Source: Plicaturopsis crispa FD-325 SS-3 (taxonomy: Eukaryota; Basidiomycota; Agaricomycetes; Amylocorticiales; Amylocorticiaceae). From it: a stretch of DNA of 64,000 nucleotides. The DNA is taken from the NCBI GenBank assembly GCA_000827205.1, contig KN832565.1:783639-847638 (forward strand), read 5' to 3'. The position numbers and the translations under genes were made by a program. This document shows, piece after piece, positions 23,455 through 35,757 of the stretch (positions within the stretch are counted from its first letter, which is position 1; each line of letters opens with the position of its first letter). The notes beneath the pieces are model-generated. The model was not told the origin of the DNA. It did not search any database and saw nothing but the letters and a program-made list of their open reading frames with translations.

Positions 23455-24161
23455 CGTTGGCGTTCTCTTGTTTCTTTTTCTTTCATGGTCGTTCTTCTCG
23501 GTCCGCTATAGCTATCTACTGGCTCTCTCCGCTGTCCTTCCTGCATTCATTGATTGCTTTGATCCTAAAAACATCTTGGACATCGTGCACACCCCTGGGA
23601 CACTCACTCGTTTCTTCACCGCCACGCACTCATAGAACTTCAACCAACCATTCACGAACACACGGACTTACTCCTCTTGCCATTCGCGTAGCCCACCCGC
23701 GGACGCCACCTTGCTTCTACTTACCTACCTACCCTGTTGAGTGTATACCAGTAACCAGACGACCACCCGTATTGCATGCATCCCTTGCTATAGAGCCCAG
23801 TAGGATATACTTTTACTCGTCGTATCGAGCGCACGTATTGCTCGACGTTCTGCAATATTTATGCCCGAAGACGGCCAATGCGAGTGCATTCATAACTTAT
23901 CAGCTGCCACCACAAAAGGACACAGTCCGAGAAACCCGTCGATTATCTAGCATATGAGAAAGAAGGTGGGAGGCCAGCATAGCCAGTGCGTAGGATAGGC
24001 GGTGAAAATAAAAAATCGCGGCGACTGTAACGCGTACGGTGGGGGTTATACATAGGTGGGTGTATGTCGGACGGGTGATATCGATATAGTAAATCAGATG
24101 CGCGGCGCGAAGGGGAAGTAAATGGAGGGGTATGCCAAGAGAGAAATCGCAAGAGTCCCAA
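23455..24161. other. Convergent 3' region, mucin-like gene / ERF4
   Basis: About 700 bp between convergent stop codons. T-rich stretches (23340-23500) and no supported gene. A read-through frame from the mucin gene crosses it but has no family resemblance. Confidence 0.5.
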
Positions 24162-25502
24162 TCACTGCATGAACAGACGCGTCGTTAGTTTCCGTCGGGG
24201 CGTCGTGCTGAAGTAAGTGCTCACATAGTATTCAATCTCAAGCTATGGGTAGACAAGCGGGTGGTTAGCTAGACGTTGTTTGTGGAGTGTAGTAGAGGGT
24301 GCGCACAAATAAAAACGCGACCCTGCGCGGCCAGAGAAGGTGTAGGCCAGCCGGGTTGTACAGCTCCTTGTTCCAATGCTCGAATATTCGCTCCAGCTTA
24401 CGCATTTCCTGTATCCTAGTCAGCGAGTGCCCCGAAGTAAAGGAGCACACAGGCCGCCGAGTTAACTCACCTTGTCGTAATGCGACGGTAATATGAGTGT
24501 TGAGAGCTGCAAAGAGAAAACGGCGAGCACGTTGTATAACGCTGCATGCCGTATACTGTACGCCGATATCAGCACCTCGTTGATGCTGTTTATCGTCTCC
24601 AGAAACTGCGTCGGCGTTATCTGAGCGCATTCGCCCCATCAGTCCAATGTTCTCCGGTATTGGCAACAGAAAACACGCACCCGGCCCTCAAGCTCCAGCG
24701 GATACGTTGCGGTGAACTGCGGGAGCTCTCCGCCGGTGTAATCTCGCTCGACGCGCACGATCTCCCGCGGGAGGTGCCGCCCTATCTGGCCCATAGGGTC
24801 CGTGCCATACGCGCTGTTGACGGGCGGCGGACCAACATAGTACGACGAGAAAGGGACTGCCGGTCGTCTATATAGTCAATGCACAATCAAGGTACTCGAT
24901 ATCAGCGTGTAGACCCAGAGGGAGGCATGGACGTACGGTTTCACGGCCGAGGGGGAAGGATCGTACGTCCGCCGCGTGCCCACCGTCGAATAGTAGTCCG
25001 TATTCGGCGGGTCGACGAGGTCCCATGGCTGCGGACTCGGCGTCCCCATCGTGATGCGGTAGTCGCTCTGCCGCTTCACCGGGATGCCCTTCTCGAGGTT
25101 GTCCGCCGCCAAAAACCGCTCGTCCACACCCCCCTCTTCATCCATCATCGTGATGTCCCGCGAAGCCTCCTCGAGGGGATGCCAGTCGTTGTCAGCCGCC
25201 AGCGTGACGTCCACCACGCCCTCGTCGTGCGGTTCTGGCTCTGGCGTGCCCGCGCGCCGTTGCCGCACGCTGTCGTTCGTGCCCACGCGTGTGAGCGGCG
25301 GGCTCGGGAGGCCTGATTCGCGCTTTTCGAGGTGCGCCCCCGAGCCGGACGCTTCGTCGGCGTACGCATACTTGGAGTCGCGCTGCTGGGAGTGTCGTGC
25401 AGAGTTGGGCGTAGGGGTGTGTTGGTGGGGAGAGGGTGTGTGTACGCTGGGACTAGCAGCGATAGTCTCGTCGTGTGCGACGGCGGGGGCTTCGACGTCC
25501 AT
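24162..25502 (-). CDS. ERF4: ERF4-like Ras palmitoyltransferase accessory subunit (golgin A7/ERF4)
   Basis: Partner of the DHHC palmitoyltransferase Erf2, which palmitoylates Ras at the ER/Golgi. The N-terminal ~200 residues (MDVEAPAVAHD...) are hydrophilic and Ser/Pro/Asp-rich. The ERF4 domain follows over several exons: REIVRVERDYTGGELPQF, TATYPLELEGR, TPTQFLETINSINEVLISAY, FSLQLSTLILPSHYDK, EMRKLERIFEHWNKELYNPA and GLHLLWPRRVAFLFLEIEYY. The last intron is unusual. Donor GTGAGC directly after TACTAT splices to ...CATGCAG, and the next bases are TGA (24164-24162). Whether or not the intron is removed, the same TGA ends the frame, with or without about 19 extra residues. Spliced ending EIEYY fits the family. 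Confidence 0.88.
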
Positions 25503-26114
25503 GGCAGTGGTAGGGTAGAGGTGTGGCTGTTACGGTCTACTTTGCATCGAGCGGTTTGTGATCGTTGACCGTGTGCTTGTAGTGCAATCACGTCCACGCT
25601 TTTTCCGATGTTTCAGTCGATAGATAGCCCGAGTGAATAAGACCGAGAAACGCAGGACGCAGGAACTAGAGATTCGACCGACGAGGAGGGGAAGAAAGGA
25701 GAGTGAGCAGGGATGCGCCTGCGTATGGAGTGAAGACAGGTGAAAGCACTCGGCAAAGATTTGCCTTGTGTTCAGACCAGTGCACACATGCACATCTCCT
25801 CGAAATCCTCAAGTTGTCCTCAAGCTCAATAACCAGATAAACAGTCAACAAGATTCATTTTATCGTGTTCTACAAGGACCATAGTAAATGCAGCGGTCGT
25901 TTAACTTTAAAGTGTGTACCTATGAGCAATGCATGCAAGAAAAACAATATAAAATCAAAAGCTGAGGATACACAAGGGGTGGGTATACCAGAGACGTGCG
26001 CGAGAGTCAGGAAGAAAAGGAAGATAGGAAGGAGGAAAGAAATAATAGGTTATCATAACGGTCATAACAGCAAGAACATATATAGTCCATAGCAGACATA
26101 CATGTGCGCGCAGG
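25503..26114. other. Intergenic, ERF4 promoter and CYC8 3' region
   Basis: 612 bp. The half next to ERF4 is probably its promoter. The half next to CYC8 is A-rich (about 25860-26090), consistent with 3' UTR. No gene supported. Confidence 0.45.
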
Positions 26115-29100
26115 TCATAGCTCCATCTTCATCTGGCTGCTGACCTGCCCGCTCGACGCAGGCGACGGCGTGCCCTTCGCAGCAGTAGGCGACACGGGCC
26201 CAGAGTTCGTATTCGAGTTGACGGGCGCGTTCGAGTTGGTGGGATGGATGACTTCGGATAGTTTTGACCGCGAGGGCGGAGAGGTGGAGCGGCTCGTGTC
26301 GACTTGCATGCGCTCACGCTCGCGTTCGCGGTCCTCCTGCACTGCCGCGGGAGAAGGCGCGCTCGACGACGGGGAGAGCGTGGCGATGGGAGGCAGCGCG
26401 ACAGACCCTGACGGGCCGCCGTTACCTGATAGGCCGGTGCCAACAGGACGTGGGTGCGGAGGGAGGACGGCGGGGAGCGCAGGGGGGCTGGCAGGGTACG
26501 ACGTCGACGGGTCCTGCGTATGTCGTGCTTCGGGGGAGTGCGACGCTGGCTGCGTGCGGAATGGTATGGGCGAAGGCCGCGTCGAGGGGATCGGGGTGCG
26601 ACGCCCGACAGATGCAGACGATTCTCTGCGCCGCATGACATCCATGCGCGTGCGCTTGGTCTCCACACCGTCGTCCGCACCAGGGCTATGTGGCCGTTTC
26701 AGAGAATCCAGACTCGATGGCGCCGGGGACGCGCGACTGCGTGTAGACGAGACGGAACCGCGGTGAGAGATCGAGGCGCGCGGGGAGGGCCTGCTGCCAG
26801 CTGAGATGGTCGGCGAGTGCCCTCCATCACCCGATGCAGCCTCAGGACCACGGTAGCCGGTGCCCGCTGCGAGACCCATCAACGCATCCGCCACACCCTC
26901 GTCGTAGTCCTCGTCAACAACCCGTGCAGGCGGGCGCGCACTAGTGGGCGAGGGCTGGATCGACCGATTCGACGACGAGCCATTCGAGCTCGTCTCCGGC
27001 GTATCCTTATACGACTTGTACGGCGCCGACATCGCCCCGCGCTCTCCCCCAGCCAACGCGTCCGCCCTCGCCTTCTCCTCCTTCTCCTTCTTCGTCGCGC
27101 GCTTCTTGCGCTCCTTCTTCGGCGCCGCGTCCCCAGCGAGCGACTGCGTGTCCGACTCCTTGTTGCTGTTGTTGTCCTTGGCAGGCGCGCGCCGCCGCCG
27201 GTCCTTCTGCTCAGTCGGACGGGGGCTCTCCGACCCGCGCACGCTCCCCCGCACGGGGCCCCGCGCGCTCTCAGGCGAACCCCCGTACCGCGGCTCCTCC
27301 CGCTCATACGTCTGCTCCCGCGCGTCGAACCGCGGGTCGTACCGCCGCGACGCTGGAGGCTCGTGCTGCCGTGACGCTGCTGGCTCGTGCTGCAGCCGCA
27401 ACGCCGGCTCGTGCTGCTGTGGCGGCGGCGGAGGGGGAGAGTGCCGCGACTGCTGCGACGGGTGCGGCTTCGCCTCCCAGTACGGCCTCGGCGTCTCGCG
27501 TACATGCGCCTCCCTCGGTGACGTGCTGAGACTGTGGTCTCTCGGCGAACGCGTCGAGGCGTAGTACCCCTGCTGCGACGCATGCGCGCTGTACTCCCTC
27601 GCCCCGCGCCCACGCTCCCCACGCTCGCGCTCGCGCTCCCACTCCGCGGGCCCGTACCGCCGCTCCCACCCGGGCTGCTCGACGGGGCGGCTGGGCTCGT
27701 GCGTGCCGGGGCGGCTAGGCCCGTGCTCGACCGGGCGGCTGGGCCCATGCTCGACGGGGCGGGCGGGCTCGTGCGCGTAGACGCGCGGCGAGCGGTACTG
27801 CTGGAACGCCGGCGGCGGGGGCGGCGGGGACATCGACGGCGTGCGCGTGCGCAGGGGCCGGTTCAGGTACACGTCCCCGCCACCGCTAGCGTTGGGGGCC
27901 TCAGTGGGCAGCGGCACGGGATGGTGCAGCAGTAGGTTCTGCCCGCGCGCCGGTGGCGGGCCGTTCGTCGAGTACGGGCGGTCGTTCGGCGCGTTCGCGT
28001 ACGGGCGATCGACGTACTCCCGCGCGGGGCGGTCGACGTCCATGGGCGCGAGCGGCGTGTGCGACGAGGACACGTTGCGGCTCTCGTCGATGATGACGGG
28101 CGGGGGCGGCCCGCCCCTGAACGGGCCCGGCGACGACGCGCGCAGGCCGAGGTTGTTCGGCTCCATCGGCCCGCGCGACTCTGTGCGGAACGGCGGGCGT
28201 GCGCCGTGGGCGTTGGGGTTGTTTGGGTTGTTAGGGTTGGCGGGGTTAGAGGAGGGGGCGGCGGAGAGGAGGAGCGGGGGGCCTGCGAGGCCTGCGGGGG
28301 GTATGACGGCGCTGGCGTAAGCGGTGGGGTGCACGTCCTGCGGGCCTGGCGCCGCGGGCGGGTGCGTGCCCGTGATCTGCGCGTTCCTCAACAACTCCAG
28401 CCTCCGCGCGATAGCCGCGTTCTGCGGGTCGAGCTCGCTCGCGCGCGCGTACGCATCGATCGCGTCCGATATCTGGTTGTTGCAGGACTCGTAGAGCGAG
28501 CCGAGGTCGTACCAGACTTCTGAGATGTACGGGTTGATGCGGATGGCGCGGGAGTAGGCGTCGAGGGCGTCGCGGAACTGGTTGATCTGGAAGTACAGGA
28601 CGCCGATGGAGCACCAGAAGGTGGGGTTGCGCCCGTCGCGGTAGACGGCCTGCTGGTACGCCTCGTACGCCTTGTTGTACTTCTGCCCCGCCATGTACGC
28701 GCGCCCCAGGAGGTACCAGCTCTGCGCATCTGTCGGATCTGCGTGCCGGGAACGTAATGGTTTAGACGCGCGCGAATGGGAAAATGGGAAGGCATGGGGG
28801 GAGACGCACCGGCTTCTAAACTCTTGGTGAGGTACTGGATGGCGAGCTCCTGGTTCTGAAAGGACGAGCCGTCCTGGTGGTACAGCCAACCCAGCTGCTG
28901 CAGCACCTTCGCGTGCCCGGGATTGTCCGCAACAACACGCTCGTACGCGTCCTTCGCGCGAACGTGCTGTTTTGCAAATATGATACAAGTCTATCAGAAT
29001 ACAAGCGGTGAATGGACGTGTGTCGTTAGCCACTTACGTCTTTCTGCTGCTCAAAGACATGGCCGATCTGGAACCAGATGTCTGCGTGGGCCAGCGGGCT

Positions 29101-30381
29101 CGGGGGATTCCGCAGGATAGTCTCGAAGCAGTGCAGCGAGTCGTCGTATTTCGTCTGCTGCTTGTAAATTATGCCGAGGCGGAACAGGATCTCGTTCGCC
29201 TTATCGAAATCGAGCTCCTTGAGCGGCCCTTGTGACACAACACGCACGCACGAAGCAGGTGATTAATGTTGTTGTACATATACCGAGGGGGGAAGGCACT
29301 ACTGACCTTTCTCCATGTGAAGAACGGACGAAAACGCCTCCTCGGCGTGGTCCAGGGAGCCATATCGGTCATAAAGGATGCCGATCCCGTACCACAGTTT
29401 GGGGTCCTCCTGAGAAATAATTTACGGTTAGCCGTGATGGAATCGGACCACTCGTGGGGAGGACGTGCTTTGGGATTTGGAAGCAGGTACAGAGCCTGCT
29501 GGTATGCGGAATACGCTTTCTGCAGGTCGTCTTGCATCAAGTAGCAGTGTCCTGTGTGTGTGTGCGCGCTTAGCGGGGGGTTAAATTAACGGAATCGGAT
29601 AAGAGGTAGCGCACCGAGGGCACTCCACAGTTCCCCGTTGTCTTCCTGCATCGCAAGCACGCGCTGGAAGTATTCGACAGCCTAAAAAAGGTGACATCAT
29701 GCGCGTATCAGCAGTTGCCCAATCTCAGATTCAAAAACAACAACATCGGGGAAAGTGCGGCGGAGCGGATATGTTCGGATGATGGCTCGCATGAAACAGC
29801 GTGGACGGACGCGCGGTGGCTGAAGAGCATTGACAAGGAAGAGCGCACCTTGGGATAGTTCTCTTTGATCCGAGCGATTCCGGCGACTTGTGTCAGGCCA
29901 GACAGGGACATCGGATTGTGCCGCAGCGCATTTTCATACGCGGATAGAGCGTGTTCGAGATCACCCATCTGCTCCGCGACTCGGCCTGATTGAAAAAAAG
30001 CATAAGAAAGAACCCGAATGGGACGACCACTCCTGCTACAGGGTCCGGGTTCCCCGGAAGAGGGGGAGAGAAAGAACACACACACACACCTATCAGGAGC
30101 CAGGTCTGCTCGTTGGCGACGGCGAGCTTGTGTGTGATGGAAGAGGACTGTGCGGCGGACTGAGCGGCGAGTCCGTTTGGGGCGACATTTGGGGACACTG
30201 CGGGGTGGTGGGCGTGTACTGAGCCGTTTGAGATGCTTGTTGGGGTGGCAGGGACGGGTGCTGGTGCTTGCAGCGGTGCAGCGCCGTTGAGAGGGGGCTG
30301 GTCTAGCATACGTACGTCCCTGGCGTCTCTGTCGTTCTGTCGTGGCAAGTGCCTGCTGGATGAGGCGGCGGCGAGGGACAT
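26115..30381 (-). CDS. CYC8: General transcriptional co-repressor CYC8/SSN6 (TPR)
   Basis: Subunit of the Cyc8(Ssn6)-Tup1 co-repressor, which links sequence-specific repressors to Tup1 in the nucleus. Start ATG 30381-30379 (MSLAAASSSRHLPRQNDRDA); an ATG 26 codons upstream is possible. About ten TPR units spread over eight or more exons: GRVAEQMGDLEHALSAYENA, ELWSALGHCYLMQDDLQKAY, LWYGIGILYDRYGSLDHAEE, ILFRLGIIYKQQTKYDDSLH, IWFQIGHVFEQQKD, LQQLGWLYHQDGSSFQNQEL, SWYLLGRAYMAGQKYNKAYE, FWCSIGVLYFQINQFRDALD and VWYDLGSLYESCNNQISDAI. The big 3' exon (about 28740 to 26115) encodes a ~750-residue disordered tail rich in Pro, Arg, Ser and His, with local repeats (EHGPSRPV units; QHEPAAS units). It ends QVSSQMKMEL. 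Tail length and TPR count fit fungal Ssn6. Confidence 0.92.
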
Positions 30382-33300
30382 GGTGGTGGGAGAGAGGAAG
30401 GAGGGGCGAAAGAGATGGCAGGGCTTTGGACTTTGGGATATATAAGAGGCCGGGATCAAGAGTCAGGGCGTGCTGGGTGGTATTCGAATTCGTTGGTGGC
30501 CCCTCACACGATCAATTGGCGATCGGTTCGATGTAATTTATAAATTTATTGCACAAGTCCCCGATCCATCTCGCGCTTCATGGGCCTTTTAGGTGCACTC
30601 GCCTCCTTTTGCCTTCTGCTTCCTCTCCATGATTCCGATATCTTGGTCCATGCCGTGCCTCTCAGCCGTACATTCCGCCGGTCCATTCTCTTTTACATCT
30701 TGCATTTTCGCTGTCATGGTAGCCAAGGACGTCCGTTTTTCACCGCTGTTTGAGAAAGAGACTCAACGCACAAAGGCATCGTCGCTCGCTCGCATGTCCT
30801 CGTCGTCGCATGTTGACGTCGAAGGGATTCTGCAATAAACGTGTGCCGCAGATTGCCGCAGCCAGTCGACAGCGGCAAAGACTCATCGGGTCCACGCCTC
30901 ATCGCTCGCTCAGATCTGCGATTGCTTTCGCGACTGTTCCTTTACCTTTCTTTCGGCGCTTCCGCGTGCCGCTTTCCGTGTGCCGCTTGGAAATTGGCGT
31001 GCGTCGTAAAATTGGCGTGCGCCGTGGCGTGGCGTTTCCGCTTGGAAATGGGAGGAGATCCCCTGAGGGAAATGGGCGATCTCGTCAGGGAACCGAATAC
31101 TCGGCCTCGCGCGATCGCTTAAACTAACCCCAGGTTGTTGCCAGGGCCCGCCACCCCTTTTTGGGAACGCGACGCCTTTCAACGCCACATTTTTATTTAT
31201 CCAGAGCCGCGTTTGTTGTCGTTGTAGAATGAATATGGTCTCTCTTGTTTTTAGTATCACTTTGTCTGCATTTCGAGCTCACGTGTAAAGCCATATCGCA
31301 TACATAGCTTGTTCCTCGTTCAGGCTCAGACTTGCTTGCGAGAGAGAGGAGGGGAAGGGAAGGGAAGCCGTAATGCCGCTTCGACGCTTGAGTTTCCTCA
31401 TGACTAGAACTGCCGATAGGTCGCTATGATTACCATGCGCGACGCACATCCCTGCCTCTGCTGCCGACTTACTCTCCTGGGCTGGCGTATACTTACTGGC
31501 CGCTTCCGTATACTTAGTATTACTGGCTGGCTGCTATTACTGGGTGATGCCGTATACAACTCTACTTATACTGGGATCCTCGAGCGCCGCGCACATCTTC
31601 GTCATCGTGCGGCTATCACCCTCAGGCTCGGACGAGGCTCGGACATTGCGACTCGGACTCGGTTTCTCGCCAGATACTTAAGCAAGGCCGCCGACGTCGC
31701 TCCTCGTTGAACACCGTACCTCGTAACCCGCAACCCGTCCTTCTCGCAGGTAAGCAATCTCGGCGACATACGACATACACGTATACGGTGTGTTAGCAAT
31801 ATCAAATTCACCATCGCAACGTTAACAGGGTCGTCTCTACCTCTGCCCAGCGCGTACGTCTCTCTACTCACTATATCATAGGCATCATGCACCCGTCTAC
31901 TCACTGCCAAGATCTATGGCCAAGTCATATAGCATTCTCGCGGCACTAGCACATTAACGACCTAGCAGCGACCCTCCCTCCCGGACGCTATCGCGATTCG
32001 CGATTATGATATCGCCACAAGCACAAGAGCAAGAGCGTTTAGATCTATCTATCTCGCATCTTACATCTCGCTGGCAGATCTAGGCGTGTTCTTTTCCATT
32101 TCGTTGCTCGCGAAGCGACGGTAGCGGTAGTCGATACCAGTAGCAGTACACGGCCAGGAAGTGGAGATGAGTTTAAACCGTGTTGACGGCCGTATGCGTT
32201 CAACTCGAGTTCGGAAAATAATAGCTGCATTTTATCACTCACAGGTTGAACACACATTTGATCAAACTCGCGTTCAACTCGTCTTCGGCTAGCATTCGGA
32301 CCGATTTCGACCGACAGCTGCTAGCAACCGTTCGCGGTCGCTCGCCCGTCATAATTCTCTATACCCTGGCGCATTGCCTCATTCACAACCGGTAGAATAG
32401 GGAATAAAATATTATTTTGACTACAGTACGGTACATTGAGTCTACTCTACAAGGCTATAAGAATCTACAGCCTCGAGAGGCATGGTACTCAACAAAAGGA
32501 GCCCTGGGAGCTCTCGGACTTGGTGGGCGCGGTGGACACGGGCGACGGGCATCGATGAGCGGCGCGCCGGTGCTTATCACAGCTGTGGCTTCATACGCGA
32601 GCTCGACGCGTCATTTGACGACGTGGACGACATAGCTGCACAAAGTTGGTTAGTCAAGAGGGTCATGTCAATGGAGAGAAGGCGTACCGCCGTGAACCAG
32701 CCGTAGCACACCTGAGCCCCGAGCATGTGACTGCAGCAGTTTAGCATCGTGAGTTCAAGTCATTGCAACAGGCGAATGACGCACTCACCGGTCGAGACAC
32801 CAGACTGCTGTGCAACGGCAGACTGGGGCACGGGAAGCGTGTTGGCTTGCGAGCAATCAGCGGCGAGAGACAACTCCTTGATGGCTCACAAGAGGACCAA
32901 CGCGGGGGACTTGTCCGCAGAGGGATGGCGGAAGAGTGGGAAAGAGGAAAGAGAAGGGGCGCCGAGGGGCGCGAAGTTTTTGAAGGGAGCAACTGTACAG
33001 TTTTCCGGAATATTCCGCAGCCACCCGACAGCTGACGTGGCACGGCGGGCAACGGCGGACGCAAAAGGCGGCACTGGAGCCGGTGTTGTCGAGGTGTTGA
33101 ATGCGAGTGAGAGTTTGTGTTGAACGCGACATCGACGCGACGCGCGTTGAACTCGGAAGTGCAACTCGCATCGTACATGAGCCGAGTGCATCCGAAATCA
33201 AATCAAGTTCAATTCGTGTTCAACACAAGACCAAATTTACGTTCAACTCAAAATCAGTTTGAACGTGTGCAACTCATACGAGTCTCTGGCCGTGTAGTCG

Positions 33301-35346
33301 ATACCAGTAGCAGTATTTAGGGAAAGTTAGGGCCGAGTGCGGTGGCGGTATAGTCGATATATGGATGGTGAGGGCCGAGTGCGTCAAGCGAGCGGGACGG
33401 GCTGATGGTTCGACTGACATTGAAATTTGATTGGCTTCATCTCCGCCACCCCATCATCATCGTCCGTGCATCATCCGAATCGTTCGAGCATCGAGCGTGC
33501 CATGCGCCGCAAAACAACGTGGGCCGCGGGGGTTTATGCATACGCTGATATGCGTACGAGCGAAAGGGGGTACTTATCCGCCGGTTCACTTTAGTTTTAT
33601 CATTTATGCAATGCATGGCGGTGCGCAGGCAGGGCAGGGCAGGCAGGTGTTGATTTCCGAGGTCCGTTTTCATATTGTATGTGCTGTGCGTACGTAGAAT
33701 CCAGATCAATCATACGTGTATGCGAGTAATATAGGGATGCGAGGTCGAGCCGCGGCCTGCGCCTGGATTTACGAATAAGCAGCAATAGCAAATAACCTAC
33801 GAAGTGTAGGTGTAGGTGTCCTGCGACTCGGAGCGCGTATCACGTCGACGTTCGACGTCTATCGTAGTCGACGTCGATGTACACGCGGCGCGCGATGATG
33901 ATTTACGGTGTGTGCTCTTCGAATGCGCATTGCACCGCTTAAGTAGCGTAGCATCTGCAAGGTCGGCCGAGGGGCAGCAAGCGACGAGAGCGAATCAGTA
34001 CTCAGCAGCAGCACCGAGCACTGATCCGGGTCGCATCTGGACCTGTCAGAACTTCACGGGAGCGACGAGGCGAGAACTTCACGAACGGAGGAGCAGCAGC
34101 GCGAAACGAAGACTCGACGCACCTGCTGCCAGCCTGCACCTTGAGCAGACCAAATGGAGGAATGCGCCGCGCCGGTGTTCCATACCCTGATCCCCCGTTC
34201 TGGACTCGGACTTGCCGTAACGTGTTCAAGTTGGTGGCGACCGGGAAAGGCTCCGGTGAATGGGAAGGACGGGATGCGTAAATTTGGACCAGAAGACCAG
34301 GGCTTGGCGCTATTACGGGAGGGTCGCACGGAAAGGCTAAAATGGTTCTGGTTCGCAGCCGGATGGATGACAAACTTGCTGACAAGGCTGCACGTGACTC
34401 GTCACCAGAATCCAGATTCCAGATTGGCGCCAGCAGCTGCAGAATCCAGATTGACGGAGCAGAAATGCGAGAGACAAGGACCGGTACCGGAGCAGCGATC
34501 AGTGATTGGGGTGCACGTCCACGCCGCCAGTTGAGCAGTTGAACGTCCAGGAGGGCCGGAAGACGCGAGCAACACAGGACGCAGGTGCGAGATGCGGAGA
34601 TACAGCCTGGTTAGAAGCGAGCTGCGAGCAGGGGAAGGGAGGGCGAGCCGCGCCGAAACCTCGGGAATACATACATCCGCTGGCTGCTGCTGATATGAGG
34701 CTGATGATGATGTGGGATGATGTGCGTGGGGGAGGGGGGGCATGTGCACGGCGCGGTCGCGGCTGCTATCTGCGCGTTCGGAAATCGGCGACCCAGTGAA
34801 GTGAGTTGGGCAAGATCTGGAGACGGGATCTGGGCGGCGAAGGAGTTAGTATAGTTGTGATAGGTTAGGTTGTGTATGATGATTCAATCGACGGGGCTAC
34901 GCACGGAAGTGGTAAAGATGTGGGAGGGTAAGAGACCCATTGGGCAGCGGAGAAGACACGCGATAATCTTGGCATACACATTTGCTGTATTTATCGTTCC
35001 CAGAATCACTGCGTCTTGAACGCTATGGATGGGCTTCGATGCCCTGGATTCGCTGGCAATGTAAGTATAAACAAACGCGCGCGGGCTATATCAGGTGCAC
35101 GGGGTAACACACTCACAATCGCTGGTGGTGGATCCGGATCCGGTGAGATTAACTGTGGTGGGCGGACGTCGACGGGAGGAAGGAAGGAAGGACAGAAGGC
35201 GCGTCCGGTTGCTCTAGATAACGACGGTGACGCTGGTCCTGGACAATTAACGGTGAGCCGTCGGGTTCGCACCGAGACGGAGATCAGTTCTTCTCCTCTT
35301 CTCCCTGAGGCATGCGTATGCGCCGTAGTGAGCAATTGGAACGAGA

Positions 35347-35757
35347 ATTAAGCCGAGCGAGAATACTAGTACCAGTGCTTGGTGGGGACGCGCGCGTTTG
35401 GTTCAACACGCGGATGTTAGGGTGTCGGTGAGGGGCCAGAACCGGGAGCAGCGGAGTGAATCCAGTCCTGGAAGCCAGTCCAGTGTACGCGCCACGAAAA
35501 CGTATAGAAAAGACGAGCAGCAGCATAGAATTCAACATGTACGAGACCGAGAACACAGGTAGTATATAGTTGACCTCGAGACTTGAGAAGCCGAGCGAGA
35601 AGACCAGTAAAGTTGGTATGGACGCGCGCGTTTGAATCAACAGACGAGACGGATGCTTGGCGCCTGAACCGGGAGCAGCGACGCGAATCCAGTCCCAGGA
35701 GCCAGTGTACGCGCTACGAAACGACGAGCAGCAACATGGAACATATACTCGTGGAGA
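35347..35757. repeat. Two diverged tandem repeat units of about 180-205 bp
   Basis: Unit A (about 35347-35555) and unit B (about 35583-35757) share in the same order AGCCGAGCGAGAA, GGACGCGCGCGTTTG, ACCGGGAGCAGCG, AATCCAGTCC, CCAGTGTACGCGC and GACGAGCAGCA, with small indels between. They look like decayed copies of one dispersed repeat. Unit B is directly followed by the left inverted repeat of the next element. Confidence 0.7.

Noticed and set aside
22581-23957. Read-through 458-aa version of the mucin tail
   Set aside because: A consensus GTGCGT...CCCTAG intron gives a short conserved-style end; the read-through part looks like intron and 3' UTR sequence.
28210-28255. Telomere-like TTAGGGTT run
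   Set aside because: It encodes the Asn-Pro repeat (NPANPNNPNNPN) of CYC8 in frame; not a telomeric array.
26104-28523. Long plus-strand ORFs (up to 220 aa) opposite the CYC8 tail
   Set aside because: High-GC shadow frames of the Pro/Arg/Ser-rich exon; no splice logic or family resemblance.
32680-33120. Possible small secreted Cys-containing protein on the minus strand (AADCSQANTLPVPQSAVAQQ)
   Set aside because: An in-frame stop precedes it and no ATG or signal-peptide exon could be found upstream.
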